From Ignavibacteria bacterium (GTDB lineage Bacteria; Bacteroidota; Ignavibacteria; Tepidaquicellales; Tepidaquicellaceae), in NCBI GenBank assembly GCA_016929695.1, contig JAFGII010000035.1, positions 1 to 64,000 of the forward strand: a DNA stretch of 64,000 bases, in the 5' to 3' direction. The first letter of the stretch is position 1. Every line of letters begins with the position of its first letter. The notes beneath the pieces were generated by a model, which searched no databases, was not told the DNA's origin, and saw nothing but the letters and a program-made list of their open reading frames with translations. This document shows, one piece after another, positions 1 to 8,889 of the stretch. A program made the position numbers and the translations under genes.

Positions 1-39
1 AGAAATCAGAATTAAAATTATTAATATTGTTTTTTTCAT
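1..39 (-). CDS. 5' end of a secreted or membrane protein gene, cut by the window edge
   Basis: On the minus strand an ATG at 39-37 opens a frame that stays open to base 1 and reads MKKTILIILILIS. Two lysines followed by an unbroken hydrophobic run is the start of a Sec signal peptide or membrane anchor. It would be transcribed away from ispF, so the roughly 170 bases between them would hold two divergent promoters. Only 13 codons are visible, so no family can be named and chance cannot be excluded. Confidence 0.55.
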   Translation of the reverse strand, partial: MKKTILIILILIS

Positions 40-206
40 TTGTACAGATTTTATTTCTTAAAGATACACATATTATTGCAATTTAAAACGGAAAGAATTT
101 CATACCAATCTTAACGAACTTTATGAACTCTACAAACTTTACAACTTTCAACTTGTCACTTGTCACTATATTAAATATTAGTTATTTTTATTAAAAAATT
201 ATTGGC

Positions 207-677
207 ATGAGATATAAAATCGGAATCGGTTATGACGTGCATAAGTTTGTTAAAGGAAGAAAATTAATCCTCGGAGGGATTAATATACCTCATACAAAAG
301 GTCTGGAAGGTCATTCTGATGCAGATGTGCTTCTGCATTCAATCTGCGATGCACTGCTCGGTGCCGCGGGATTCAGGGATATCGGAAATCAGTTCCCCAA
401 TACCGACCCGTCATATAAAAATATTTCGAGTTTGATTTTACTTGATAAAACATATAAACTTCTGAAATCAAAAAGATATAAAATAGAAAACATCGACTCG
501 ATGCTTATTCTTGAAGAACCGAAAATTAATAAATATATTGATGCGATGAAAAAAAATATTACGCGAACAGTAAAATCAGAAAATATATCAATAAAAGCAA
601 CTACTTCAGAAGGACTCGGCTTCACGGGGCAAAAGAAAGGTTGCGTTGCATACTCAGTCGCATTAATTTATAAATAA
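207..677 (+). CDS. ispF: 2-C-methyl-D-erythritol 2,4-cyclodiphosphate synthase
   Basis: IspF converts CDP-methylerythritol 2-phosphate to methylerythritol 2,4-cyclodiphosphate, releasing CMP, in the cytosolic MEP pathway to isoprenoids. The 156-residue protein is the usual family length. The metal ligands are visible as D10 and H12 in GYDVH and H44 in DVLLH. The family signature EGHSDADVLLH and the C-terminal ATTSEGLGFTG nucleotide-binding stretch are intact. It starts at the ATG that gives MRYKIGIGYD. It sits 3 bases before a PAP2 phosphatase gene and may share its transcript. That pairing could link isoprenoid precursor supply to undecaprenyl carrier recycling, but this is inference. IspD and IspE are not in the window. 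Confidence 0.97.
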   Translation: MRYKIGIGYDVHKFVKGRKLILGGINIPHTKGLEGHSDADVLLHSICDALLGAAGFRDIGNQFPNTDPSYKNISSLILLDKTYKLLKSKRYKIENIDSMLILEEPKINKYIDAMKKNITRTVKSENISIKATTSEGLGFTGQKKGCVAYSVALIYK

Positions 678-680
678 TTT

Positions 681-1244
681 ATGTTGGAATTTCTTCAGAC
701 GATAGATACAAATCTATTTTATTTTATTAATGTAACTCTTGCAAATCCGGTTACGGATGCGTTAACACCGTTTATTACCGAACGGGAACACTGGTTTATC
801 TTTTTCGGTATTATGTGGCTTGTTATGCTGTTTAAAGGAGGTAAAAGGGGGAAAATTGCTGCAATACTTATTCTAATTACAATCACCGTAAGTGACCAGA
901 CAAGCAGTTTTTTACTTAAAGATTTATTTGCAAGAATTCGTCCCTGTAATGTTCTTGACGGAGTTCATCTGATTGTTAACTGTACGGGTTCATATTCTTT
1001 CCCCTCTTCCCACGCGGTTAATCATTTCGCAGGAGCATCAATGCTCGGACATTTTTTTCCTGAATATAGAGTAGCTCTGTACGGAGGTGGATTTCTGGTT
1101 GCAATATCAAGAGTTTTTAACGGTGTTCATTATCCTTTTGATGTACTCGGAGGAATAATTGTTGGAATGTTAATCGGTTATATAATTGTTTATTTATGGT
1201 TATTATTAAACAGATATCTCAAAATTGAGTACAAGAAAGTATGA
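681..1244 (+). CDS. PAP2-superfamily membrane phosphatase
   Basis: A 187-residue type 2 phosphatidic acid phosphatase family protein that removes phosphate from lipid phosphates or diphosphates at the inner membrane. All three catalytic motifs are present: KX6RP at K80-P88, PSSH at 108-111, and SRX5HX3D at S143-D154. H111 and H150 would be the phosphoryl-transfer histidines. About five or six hydrophobic segments surround them, as in the family. The substrate cannot be read from sequence. Undecaprenyl diphosphate is a common one for proteins of this size, and the neighbours ispF (isoprenoid synthesis) and lnt (envelope lipoprotein maturation) agree with an envelope role. The gene stops 7 bases before the preferred lnt start. 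Confidence 0.9.
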   Translation: MLEFLQTIDTNLFYFINVTLANPVTDALTPFITEREHWFIFFGIMWLVMLFKGGKRGKIAAILILITITVSDQTSSFLLKDLFARIRPCNVLDGVHLIVNCTGSYSFPSSHAVNHFAGASMLGHFFPEYRVALYGGGFLVAISRVFNGVHYPFDVLGGIIVGMLIGYIIVYLWLLLNRYLKIEYKKV

Positions 1245-1251
1245 AGAAAAT

Positions 1252-2946
1252 ATGAAAACACCGTCAGTTCGGAAGACTGTCCTGCTTTGTTTGTTTACGG
1301 GGATTGTACTTGGACTGGCTTTTCCCCCGTTTAATCTGAGTTACCTTATTATTGCGGGATATGCAATATTTATAGGTATTATCCATAATTCAAAAAACTA
1401 CAAATCGTTATTCATAAGAGCATATATTGTTTTCCTTTTTTATGATTTAGTTGCTCTTTCCTGGATTGCATTGAGCGGAATGCGGGAGAATGCTGACAGG
1501 TTTCTCGTTCTCGGCGGCTCGCTTACAATCCTCATTCACTGCGTTTTAAATCAGATACCTGTTTTCATATATTATTTTATTTACCAAAAAGGCAGGACAG
1601 CCTTCCGGACTGTCAATCAACCAATCAGCCGGTCAGCCAGTCAGCCGGTTAACTTTTCTTTAATATTTTTCCCCTTTATTTTTACTGCTTACGAATATTT
1701 TATGTCACTTACAGAAGTAAGTTTCCCGTGGCTTACAACAGGTAATGCATTTACAAATCAACTTGTAAAAATTCAATATGCGGATATCACGGGAGTATTT
1801 GGAATTTCCGTCTGGGCTTTATCTTTAAGTGTTTTGTTTTATTATTTGTTTTCTGTGCTACGGTATTCCAGAAATAATGTTAAAAATATTTTCTCACGCA
1901 AATCCCTGACGGTTGCTATTCTGATTATAATTTTATTTGTATCACCGAATTTCTACACATATTTTGCAAGGTCCGAAAAAAACTATGCAAGAAATGAAAT
2001 TTGTGATACGGTTAAAATCGGTATAATTCAGCCGAATATTAATCCCTGGTATAAATGGAGCGCCGGGTCCTCCGACCTCGTTCAGACTTATATTCAATCT
2101 ATCAGAGATATCGTCAATAAAGATTCAACAGTGGAATTGATTGTCCTTCCCGAAACCGCTGTTACATTTTATCTGCTTTATCCGTCTTTCAAGGACAGGT
2201 TTAAACCGTTAGAAAATATTGTTGACAGTATAGGAATACCTGTTCTTATAGGTTTCCCCGATATGGAGGTCCATGAAGATTTATCAAAAATCAGAGTTGA
2301 TTCAAGACAATTGTCTAACGGTAAGTATTATGATATTTTTAATGCTGTCGCTCTGCTTGAAAAAAATAAACCTGTTTATCAGAAATATGCAAAGAACAAA
2401 CTTGTTATAGGCAGCGAAAGAATGCCTTATCAGGAAAAATTGATTTTTCTCAAAAATTTGATAACGTGGGGAGTAGGTATAAGTTCGTATCAGATTGGTT
2501 TAGATACAACAATTTTTAATACAGGTAATCTGAAATTTAACACCGCTATATGTTATGAATCAATCTATCCGGAATTCTTTTCTAAATTTGTAAAAAAAGG
2601 TGCCGAATTCTGCGTTATTGTTACAAATGACGGATGGTGGGGAAAACTCCCGGGAACACATCAGCATAATCAGTTCGCTGTACTGAGAGCAATCGAAAAC
2701 AGAAGATGGCTCGTCCGATGTGCCAACACGGGAATATCGGGAGTGATTGACCCGTACGGTAATTTACTGGAGCAAACAAAAATTAATGAAGAAGCAATAA
2801 TTATTACGGCATTAGGACTGAGAGATGAAATCACATTCTATACAATGCACGGCGATTATGTTGGCAGATATTCTCTTTATTTGACAGTATTGATTTTTAT
2901 CGGGGGAGTAATAATGAAATTCATTAACGGTTTAAAAAAGAAATGA
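1252..2946 (+). CDS. lnt: Apolipoprotein N-acyltransferase
   Basis: Lnt adds the third acyl chain to the N-terminal cysteine of lipoproteins at the inner membrane. An N-terminal block of about six membrane helices is followed by a carbon-nitrogen hydrolase domain with the catalytic triad E301 (LPETA), K381 (AKNKLV) and C434 (AICYES), and a last C-terminal helix. I chose the ATG at 1252 (MKTPSVRKTV). The frame is open to a TTG at 1225, but that start would overlap the PAP2 gene. The loop between two N-terminal helices (about residues 115-134) is odd: it is coded by a GACAG-type palindrome followed by five copies of an octamer repeat, giving a hydrophilic low-complexity loop. Several lipoproteins in this window would be substrates. 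Confidence 0.93.
   Translation: MKTPSVRKTVLLCLFTGIVLGLAFPPFNLSYLIIAGYAIFIGIIHNSKNYKSLFIRAYIVFLFYDLVALSWIALSGMRENADRFLVLGGSLTILIHCVLNQIPVFIYYFIYQKGRTAFRTVNQPISRSASQPVNFSLIFFPFIFTAYEYFMSLTEVSFPWLTTGNAFTNQLVKIQYADITGVFGISVWALSLSVLFYYLFSVLRYSRNNVKNIFSRKSLTVAILIIILFVSPNFYTYFARSEKNYARNEICDTVKIGIIQPNINPWYKWSAGSSDLVQTYIQSIRDIVNKDSTVELIVLPETAVTFYLLYPSFKDRFKPLENIVDSIGIPVLIGFPDMEVHEDLSKIRVDSRQLSNGKYYDIFNAVALLEKNKPVYQKYAKNKLVIGSERMPYQEKLIFLKNLITWGVGISSYQIGLDTTIFNTGNLKFNTAICYESIYPEFFSKFVKKGAEFCVIVTNDGWWGKLPGTHQHNQFAVLRAIENRRWLVRCANTGISGVIDPYGNLLEQTKINEEAIIITALGLRDEITFYTMHGDYVGRYSLYLTVLIFIGGVIMKFINGLKKK
1596..1652 (+). repeat. Palindrome plus octamer array inside lnt
   Basis: The imperfect palindrome GACAGCCTTCCGGACTGTC (1596-1614) is followed directly by 8-base units of the type TCAATCAA, CCAATCAG, CCGGTCAG, CCAGTCAG, CCGGTTAA (1613-1652). 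The unit resembles the CCCATCAA octamer array just after lnt. The whole block is in frame and adds about 20 residues to a loop of the membrane domain. Confidence 0.75.
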
Positions 2947-2971
2947 TCCGAGAACTACAAAATTTTCATAA

Positions 2972-3035
2972 CCCATCAACCCATCAACCCATCAACCCAT
3001 CAATCCATCAACCCATCAATCCATCAACCCATCAA
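2972..3035 (+). repeat. Octanucleotide tandem repeat, eight units
   Basis: Eight consecutive units of YCCATCAA (CCCATCAA six times, TCCATCAA twice) fill exactly 64 bases between the lnt stop and the end of the opposing HU-like gene. No spacers or flanking genes suggest CRISPR. An octamer array can change copy number by slipped-strand pairing. Confidence 0.95.
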
Positions 3036-3104
3036 TTCCTTCTTCCAAATCTCCGGTTTTTAAAGAAAATCCGCTTCATTTAAAAAACCCTCTGAAGAAA
3101 TATA

Positions 3105-5426
3105 CTAAATCTCCTCATCTTTATCCGTTAAATCTTTCTTATCAAACTTCTTTTTTATGTCTTCAAAATAGTCGTCCATGCTTTTGGGAAAATCAATGTC
3201 ATCAATCTTTTTAAACGGCGATGATTTATCGTCGGATTTTGAAATATCAGCCGAAGGAGATTCTTTTTTGTCAAATTTATCCAGAAAATCCTTAATGTCT
3301 TTTAGTGTTTCATCTGCGGAAGTCATTGAGGAACTTTCGTCAACCGGTTTGAAAGGAGTATCGGTAATTTTAAAATCCGGTTCTTTGTCGGGAATTTGTA
3401 TTGCCGGTTTTTGTGTTTCTTCAGTCAGGATATCGTCATCAATTTTCATTGTAATTTCCTCGGGGTGAAAGTCTTCTGAATATTTTTTTAATAATTCTTC
3501 AAACTTGTGTTTCTTGTCTTCGTATGTAAGTCCCTCTTCAATATGCATATCCTCTTTAACGGAAAAATCTGTCTCGCTTTTAACGGGAGGGATTTCTTCC
3601 GGAATAACAGGTTTTTCCCGTGATGTTTCAGCAGGATGTTCGGGTATTTCCGGTTTCGGTGTAATAGTCCTGACAGGTTTTTCAATTTCCGGTGCGGCTG
3701 TATCAACAGGTTCGGTGGTTTTTTTCGGTTCCTGTTCTTCCGGAAAACCGTATCTTAATTTCTTATATATCTGACTTATGGGTATATCGTCTGCATCAGT
3801 AATGGTTTCCCCGGCTGCTCCCGCTTTGGAAGGAGGTTCTTTGGTAATCAATATATCTTTATCTTTCGTTACTTCTGTTGATATGATTTCGGGTTTTATT
3901 TCTTCTTCTTTAATAACGGTCTCGGTAATATCAGGAAAAGTCTCCTGTATGATTTTTTCCTCTTCTGCTTTCATTACGGTTAATTCAATGTCATCTTCAT
4001 CATCTTTCATTATTTTATCAATTGTCTCTGCGAAGGAAATTTCCGGTCTGCCTTCCTGTTTTATTTCCTCAACCGGCGGTTTGGCTATACCGGTTAAATC
4101 GGCTATTGATTTTTCAGGAAATCCCTTTTGCTTGTCCAGTATTTTTTCGTAAGATTTACGCTCTTCCTCTTCCTTTTTACGGAACATTTTTATTTTTTCC
4201 TCAAAATCGGTAACTATCTTCTCGGTAATGGGTGATTCTTTTTCTTTTATCACGTAAGGTTGTTCTGCAGGTTCTTCTGTAATGGTCTCGGTTATATCTT
4301 CCGTGCTTTTTGTTATGACGGTTTCTTCAGGTTCTTTAATATCATAATCAGGTGATGTTTTTTCAGTTGTTTTTTTCGGACTTTCTTCTGCAGCTGTTTT
4401 TGCCTCAGATTCTTTTAGTTTTGTTTCCAGTGGTTCGGTAATTTCTTCGGGCTGTTCCTCAATTACTGCTTTTTCCTTAATTAATTCCTCAGCTTCTTCA
4501 AGTTCCTGTATTATTCGTATATCAAGTTCAGGTTCGGCCGCTTTTTCATCAGGTTCGGCCGAAACTTCTTCTTTCTCTTCAAATAATTCCTGGAGAACTC
4601 TAAAATCAGTGGAAATTTTTTCTTTTAGCTCGATATCTTCTTCCTCAATATCTTCCATCAGAATATTTTCTTTTAAAATCGTATCACCCGTAATTTCATA
4701 CTCGTCGGGTTTCTTTTCTCCGGTTATAACAGGAATTTCAGTGTCTTTTTTATCTGCAATTTCGGGGATTCTTTCAGGTGCCTTGGGCATTTTATCCTCT
4801 TTCAGAACCTCGGCGGTTTCTTCCGGAAAATATTCTTCTTCTTTAAAATGCTTGCTTTCTTTATACAGTTTTTTTATCTCGTCCCTGTTTAGACTTCTGA
4901 TAATCTGTGTTTTCAGATTATTAAAGTTATAATTTACTTTTTCGGAGAATTTTTTTGCAGGTGAAAAACTGATTTTGTCCTTTTTGTTAATTTTAAACTT
5001 ACCGAATTCCGCAATGTTAACATTTCTTTTCCCTTCCAGATATTCCCTGATAACCTCAAAAAGAATATTATAAAATTCATAAACCGTTATTTCGTCAACT
5101 TTTGTATTTGCGGAAACCTGTGCAATAATTTTCTTTGACGGAAAATCTGCTTTTTCATATGCAGGAGTTTCTTTTTGTTCCGCTCCATTTTTAAATTCAA
5201 AAAGAATTTTATCTTTAGGAGGAAGAAGGACTACAACTTTCCTGTTGTAATCTATCATGGTCTGCATTTTTCTTCTTTCAACTCTGAACATTCCGAAGTT
5301 GTTAATCAGAACAGTTTCCCTGTTTATGACTGAACTCTTTATTGAATCAAATATCTGAGTAAATAAATCCGCACTGTTTTTTTTATTTAGAGTTGAATCT
5401 GCTGTTAGTTTGTTTAATAAACTCAT
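3105..5426 (-). CDS. Tandem HU-like domain protein with long acidic disordered tail
   Basis: The first 175 or so of 773 residues hold two HU/IHF-like domains. The first is at about 1-79, with an N-terminal helix pair then INNFGMFRVERR. The second is at about 108-172, with NIAEFGKFKINKKDKISFSP. The GxF turn before the beta-arm is the HU family hallmark, as in HU-CCDC81 proteins of Bacteroidota. The remaining 590 or so residues are extremely rich in Glu, Lys, Pro, Ile and Thr, with no membrane segment, and look disordered. The upstream gene, 29 bases away on the same strand, encodes a TPR-TM-SPOR protein, so the pair probably works together. A DNA-, protein- or cell-division-linked role is inference. 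The Ser-rich frames opposite this gene are shadows of its Glu/Lys-rich codons. Confidence 0.85.
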   Translation of the reverse strand: MSLLNKLTADSTLNKKNSADLFTQIFDSIKSSVINRETVLINNFGMFRVERRKMQTMIDYNRKVVVLLPPKDKILFEFKNGAEQKETPAYEKADFPSKKIIAQVSANTKVDEITVYEFYNILFEVIREYLEGKRNVNIAEFGKFKINKKDKISFSPAKKFSEKVNYNFNNLKTQIIRSLNRDEIKKLYKESKHFKEEEYFPEETAEVLKEDKMPKAPERIPEIADKKDTEIPVITGEKKPDEYEITGDTILKENILMEDIEEEDIELKEKISTDFRVLQELFEEKEEVSAEPDEKAAEPELDIRIIQELEEAEELIKEKAVIEEQPEEITEPLETKLKESEAKTAAEESPKKTTEKTSPDYDIKEPEETVITKSTEDITETITEEPAEQPYVIKEKESPITEKIVTDFEEKIKMFRKKEEEERKSYEKILDKQKGFPEKSIADLTGIAKPPVEEIKQEGRPEISFAETIDKIMKDDEDDIELTVMKAEEEKIIQETFPDITETVIKEEEIKPEIISTEVTKDKDILITKEPPSKAGAAGETITDADDIPISQIYKKLRYGFPEEQEPKKTTEPVDTAAPEIEKPVRTITPKPEIPEHPAETSREKPVIPEEIPPVKSETDFSVKEDMHIEEGLTYEDKKHKFEELLKKYSEDFHPEEITMKIDDDILTEETQKPAIQIPDKEPDFKITDTPFKPVDESSSMTSADETLKDIKDFLDKFDKKESPSADISKSDDKSSPFKKIDDIDFPKSMDDYFEDIKKKFDKKDLTDKDEEI

Positions 5427-5455
5427 AGCGTTGTTAACTGTAATAAATTATTAAT

Positions 5456-7192
5456 TTATTTAATTTGCGAAGCAACGGAATCTGCTTCGCTTAATGTTTT
5501 AAAATTCCCGAGTCTGACTCTGTATAATATTTGCGAACTGTCTTTATCAAATCTGTATATATATGGTTTCAAGTTTTGTTCCGATAATTGTTCAACACGT
5601 TTTACCGCAAGCAGACTGTCTTTAAAAGAACCTGCCTGTAGAGAATAGCCCGTATCGTTCTCAATTAGTATGAGCCCTTTTAATACAAGCATCTCTTCAA
5701 AAGATTTCTCAAGAACTGCTGATGCTGTATCACTGCTTTGTTTCTCGCTGATGAATACACTGATTTTCGGGGTATCCTGCATTGCTGCCGTTTCCTGTGT
5801 CTCTTTCTCGTCAAATACACCCGATGATATCAAAGCCATGATAATTACCGCGATAATTAAAACTATTATTACGATATACAGCCATAAATAATTCGTTGTT
5901 TTTTTCTGTTTCTGAACGGGAGAAATATATTTTGACGCAGGTATTTTTTGTGTGGTTTCCTGAACGGTTTCCCGGATAATAGGTTCTTTGTCTTCTGTTT
6001 TTTCTGCAGGAGGAGGAGGAAATGAAACAATTTCTTCGTGAAGTTTCTTAAGTTCATCGGACATTTTTACTTCCGGTAAGGTATCGGCTGTTTTCTCTTC
6101 TTTCTCTTTTATAAACTCTTCAAGGTCAGGAAATTTCTCCCCGCTATCGGGAGTAATTTTCCCCTCCTTGATTTCTTTTTTTTCAACTTCAATAAATGAA
6201 TCGGAAAAACTCCCGGTTGTTTCATATTCTTTCAGAAACTCGTCAATATAATCAGGTGGTTTTTTTTCCTCGGGAGGTCCGGCAGGAATTATTTCGTCTT
6301 TTATAACATTTCTGTCAAATTCCAGTATGGATGATTCCTCTTTTGGTCTGAGACTTTCTATCCCCTCGCTTAAATAATCAGCATCCTTTATAGATATATT
6401 TTTTTCGGATTCCGTATCGGCTGTTCTTGTAACAGGCGGCGGAATGAATTTATCTTTTTCGGGTTCCGGTTTTTTTTCATACGAGGGCTCGGATTTTTTT
6501 TCCAAAGCCAGTTTTTCATAAGCTTCGTTAATTGCCTTTATTTTTTCCCTGACTTCAGTTTCATAAGAAGGTTTGAGAGAAATTGCTTTTTCCCAGTCGA
6601 GTTTTGCTCCGAGGTAATCCTTTTTCAAATAGAAATATGCCGCACCTCTGTTGAAGTATGCTACAGCATAACTGGGTTTTATTTTTATTGCTTTCGTGAA
6701 ATCATCAATGCATTCGTCCGTCTTGGATAAATTGAAATAAGCACTGCCCCTGTTGTTATATGCTTCGGCTAAGTCCGGTTTTAAAATTACCGCTCTCGTT
6801 GCATCAAGTATGGCATCTTCAAGTTCGCCTGAAAGTCTTAATGCCTTTGACTTGTTATTGTATGCTTTAAAATTCTCGGGATTGTACTTCACCGACTTTC
6901 TGAAATCCTCAGCGGCAGCTTTATAATTTTTTTGCTTTAAATTACTTATGCCTTTCTTGTTGTACAGTTGGGATGTGTATTTACGGTCTCTCGACTTTGC
7001 AAGCTCTGCGGCATCATTGTAATTAATTTGTGCCTGCTCAAAGTTTTTCATGTGATAATAACAGTCACCGCGCAGTTCAAAACCCTCCGGATTGGCAGGC
7101 TCTTCAGCAATTATCTTATTACTGATTTCAATTGCTTTAGTGAAATTACCTTTTGCAATTTCGTTTAATGCAATATCTATGTATTTTTTCAT
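5456..7192 (-). CDS. TPR - transmembrane - SPOR domain protein
   Basis: Residues 1-235 of 578 form about six tetratricopeptide repeats (for example AYNNRGSAYFNLSKTDECID and AYFNRGAAYFYLKKDYLGAK). A charged Pro/Glu linker runs to about 430. One membrane helix lies at about 435-456. A SPOR domain ends the protein at about 514-578, with GYSLQAGSF and YRVRLGNFKTLSEAD. SPOR domains bind denuded septal peptidoglycan, so the C-terminus should be periplasmic and the TPRs cytoplasmic, where they could bind a partner. There is no signal peptide, which fits that topology. It is the first gene of a two-gene operon with the HU-like protein. The linker composition resembles the tail of that partner. Confidence 0.88.
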   Translation of the reverse strand: MKKYIDIALNEIAKGNFTKAIEISNKIIAEEPANPEGFELRGDCYYHMKNFEQAQINYNDAAELAKSRDRKYTSQLYNKKGISNLKQKNYKAAAEDFRKSVKYNPENFKAYNNKSKALRLSGELEDAILDATRAVILKPDLAEAYNNRGSAYFNLSKTDECIDDFTKAIKIKPSYAVAYFNRGAAYFYLKKDYLGAKLDWEKAISLKPSYETEVREKIKAINEAYEKLALEKKSEPSYEKKPEPEKDKFIPPPVTRTADTESEKNISIKDADYLSEGIESLRPKEESSILEFDRNVIKDEIIPAGPPEEKKPPDYIDEFLKEYETTGSFSDSFIEVEKKEIKEGKITPDSGEKFPDLEEFIKEKEEKTADTLPEVKMSDELKKLHEEIVSFPPPPAEKTEDKEPIIRETVQETTQKIPASKYISPVQKQKKTTNYLWLYIVIIVLIIAVIIMALISSGVFDEKETQETAAMQDTPKISVFISEKQSSDTASAVLEKSFEEMLVLKGLILIENDTGYSLQAGSFKDSLLAVKRVEQLSEQNLKPYIYRFDKDSSQILYRVRLGNFKTLSEADSVASQIK

Positions 7193-7284
7193 TTTATTAA
7201 AGCAATTATAATATAATTTTTGGAATTTAAAAATTATAACCGTAATTTAAAAGGTTTAAAATATTAGATTAAAAATTTTTTTAT

Positions 7285-8634
7285 TTGAGCTCCGACCGTA
7301 AAATAATATTAAATCTCGCCTTGCCTGCTGTTTTTCAGACTGTCTTAAGGTCTTTTTTTATTTTGATTGACGCTTTCTGGATTGGGAAAATGGGAAGTAC
7401 AGAACTTGCAGCACTGACAGCAGCCGCTTTCATCGTATGGGGAGCACTGGAACTTGGAGACCTGATATCCACGGGAAACAGTTCTCTTGTTGCCCAGTCT
7501 GTCGGTGCAAAAGATTTTGTTTTATCAAAAAAAATTGGTATTCAGAATTTAGTAAATTCATTTTTTTATTCTCTTGCTCTCGGATTTCTTATTATACCCC
7601 TGCTGCCCATACTATTCGGTATTATGAAACTGAGTGCGGAGCATTCAGTACTGTCCCGTGAATACCTTACTGTATTGTTTTTTGGACTTCCCTGCGTGAT
7701 TTTACTGTCCACGGTTAATTCCGTCTTCAGAGGACACGGTGATACAAAAACTCCTTTCTGGCTTTTACTTATTGCGCTTGTTCTGAACTTTTTTCTTAAT
7801 CCGCTTTTAATTTTCGGTGTTGACGGATTTCTTCTTTTCGGAATGAAAGGGGCTGCACTTGCAACTTTAATTTCATATTCTGTTTCCGTTATAATCGGAA
7901 TTATCATCGCCTACCGGAGAAAACTGATTCTTCCTTTCTTAAAATACAAACCGGATTTTATAATAATTAAAGAAACTGTAAAAATTGGTTTGCCTGTGTC
8001 TCTTAACGGTTTGGCGTTTTCATTTATTTATATTATTCTCTCAAGATTTATTTCAGATTACGGAACTGTCGGTTTTGCATCGGTTGGAATTAGTCACCGC
8101 TCGGAATCGCTGTCATATCAGATAACTGTCGGCTTCTCTCTCGCAGCGGCAATATTAACAGGTCAATATGTAGGAGCAAATGATACAGCCCGTGCGGAAA
8201 AACTTGCAATGAAAACACTTGGTTTTGGTAGTATGGTCATTATTATTTATGCACTGCTTTTGTTTATTTTTAGCAGTGAAGTAGCGGCTATTTTTACTGC
8301 CGATACTGACGTAATTAAAACCGCTTCCGTATTTAATAAAATTACTGCCTGTGTAATAATTTTTTCTGCTGCTGAGGTAATTCTCACGGGTGCTTTTGCA
8401 GGAGCAGGGGATTCTCTGCCTCCCTCTGTCATAAGTGCTTCTATTAATGTTATGAGAATTCCGCTCGCGGGTATATTATCGGTTTATTTTGGTCTAATCG
8501 GTATCTGGATTGGAATATCTCTCACCGTTTTTCTTAAAGGTGTTCTGATTTTTATCTGGTTCAAACGGGGTAAGTGGAAAAACAAAAAAACAAATCTCCT
8601 AAAAAAAGAACCACCTGTTCACCTCTTCGATTAA
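7285..8634 (+). CDS. MATE family multidrug/cation efflux transporter
   Basis: A 449-residue protein with about twelve membrane helices in two similar halves, of the multidrug and toxic compound extrusion family. Such proteins export cationic drugs or metabolites using a sodium or proton gradient. The start LNLALPAVFQTVLRS and the motif VFRGHGDTKTP at the end of the first half are typical. The gene must start at TTG 7285: an in-frame TAA lies 15 bases upstream and the first ATG (7390) would remove the first helix. It is divergent from the TPR-SPOR gene. The natural substrate cannot be told. The C-terminal tail is lysine-rich and cytoplasmic. Confidence 0.93.
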   Translation: MSSDRKIILNLALPAVFQTVLRSFFILIDAFWIGKMGSTELAALTAAAFIVWGALELGDLISTGNSSLVAQSVGAKDFVLSKKIGIQNLVNSFFYSLALGFLIIPLLPILFGIMKLSAEHSVLSREYLTVLFFGLPCVILLSTVNSVFRGHGDTKTPFWLLLIALVLNFFLNPLLIFGVDGFLLFGMKGAALATLISYSVSVIIGIIIAYRRKLILPFLKYKPDFIIIKETVKIGLPVSLNGLAFSFIYIILSRFISDYGTVGFASVGISHRSESLSYQITVGFSLAAAILTGQYVGANDTARAEKLAMKTLGFGSMVIIIYALLLFIFSSEVAAIFTADTDVIKTASVFNKITACVIIFSAAEVILTGAFAGAGDSLPPSVISASINVMRIPLAGILSVYFGLIGIWIGISLTVFLKGVLIFIWFKRGKWKNKKTNLLKKEPPVHLFD

Positions 8635-8708
8635 CCGGATTTACCCGCTTCATTATCCTATGAACTCCTTCATCTGTTAATAAAAACAACTTCGTTGTAT
8701 AAACGTTA

Positions 8709-8746
8709 AGCAGGAAATGCTTCCGGACTGTCTTTCAAGTCTGAAG
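8709..8746. repeat. Dispersed GACTGTC-type palindromic element
   Basis: The stretch CTTCCGGACTGTC followed by TTTCAAGTCTGAAGG resembles elements at 1596-1614 and 63121-63141. It lies in an otherwise featureless 255-base gap between the MATE and DUF3592-like genes. Confidence 0.5.
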
Positions 8747-8889
8747 GATTTGACTACTGATAGTTACGCAAAAATCAATTGATGTCAAAATTTCTTATTT
8801 CGTTAGTACCTGATACAATTTATTGTTAATGCTCCCGTTCTATAACGGAAAAGACTTTACTATAAAGATATAACTGATTACATTTATAT

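Noticed and set aside
1225-1251. TTG start for lnt
   Set aside because: It overlaps the PAP2 gene and adds residues before the natural MKTPS start; ATG 1252 is available.
2972-3035. CRISPR array
   Set aside because: Repeat units are 8 bases with no spacers.
3178-4932. Ser-rich plus-strand frames opposite the HU-like gene
   Set aside because: They mirror Glu/Lys-rich codons of the real gene and show no family pattern.
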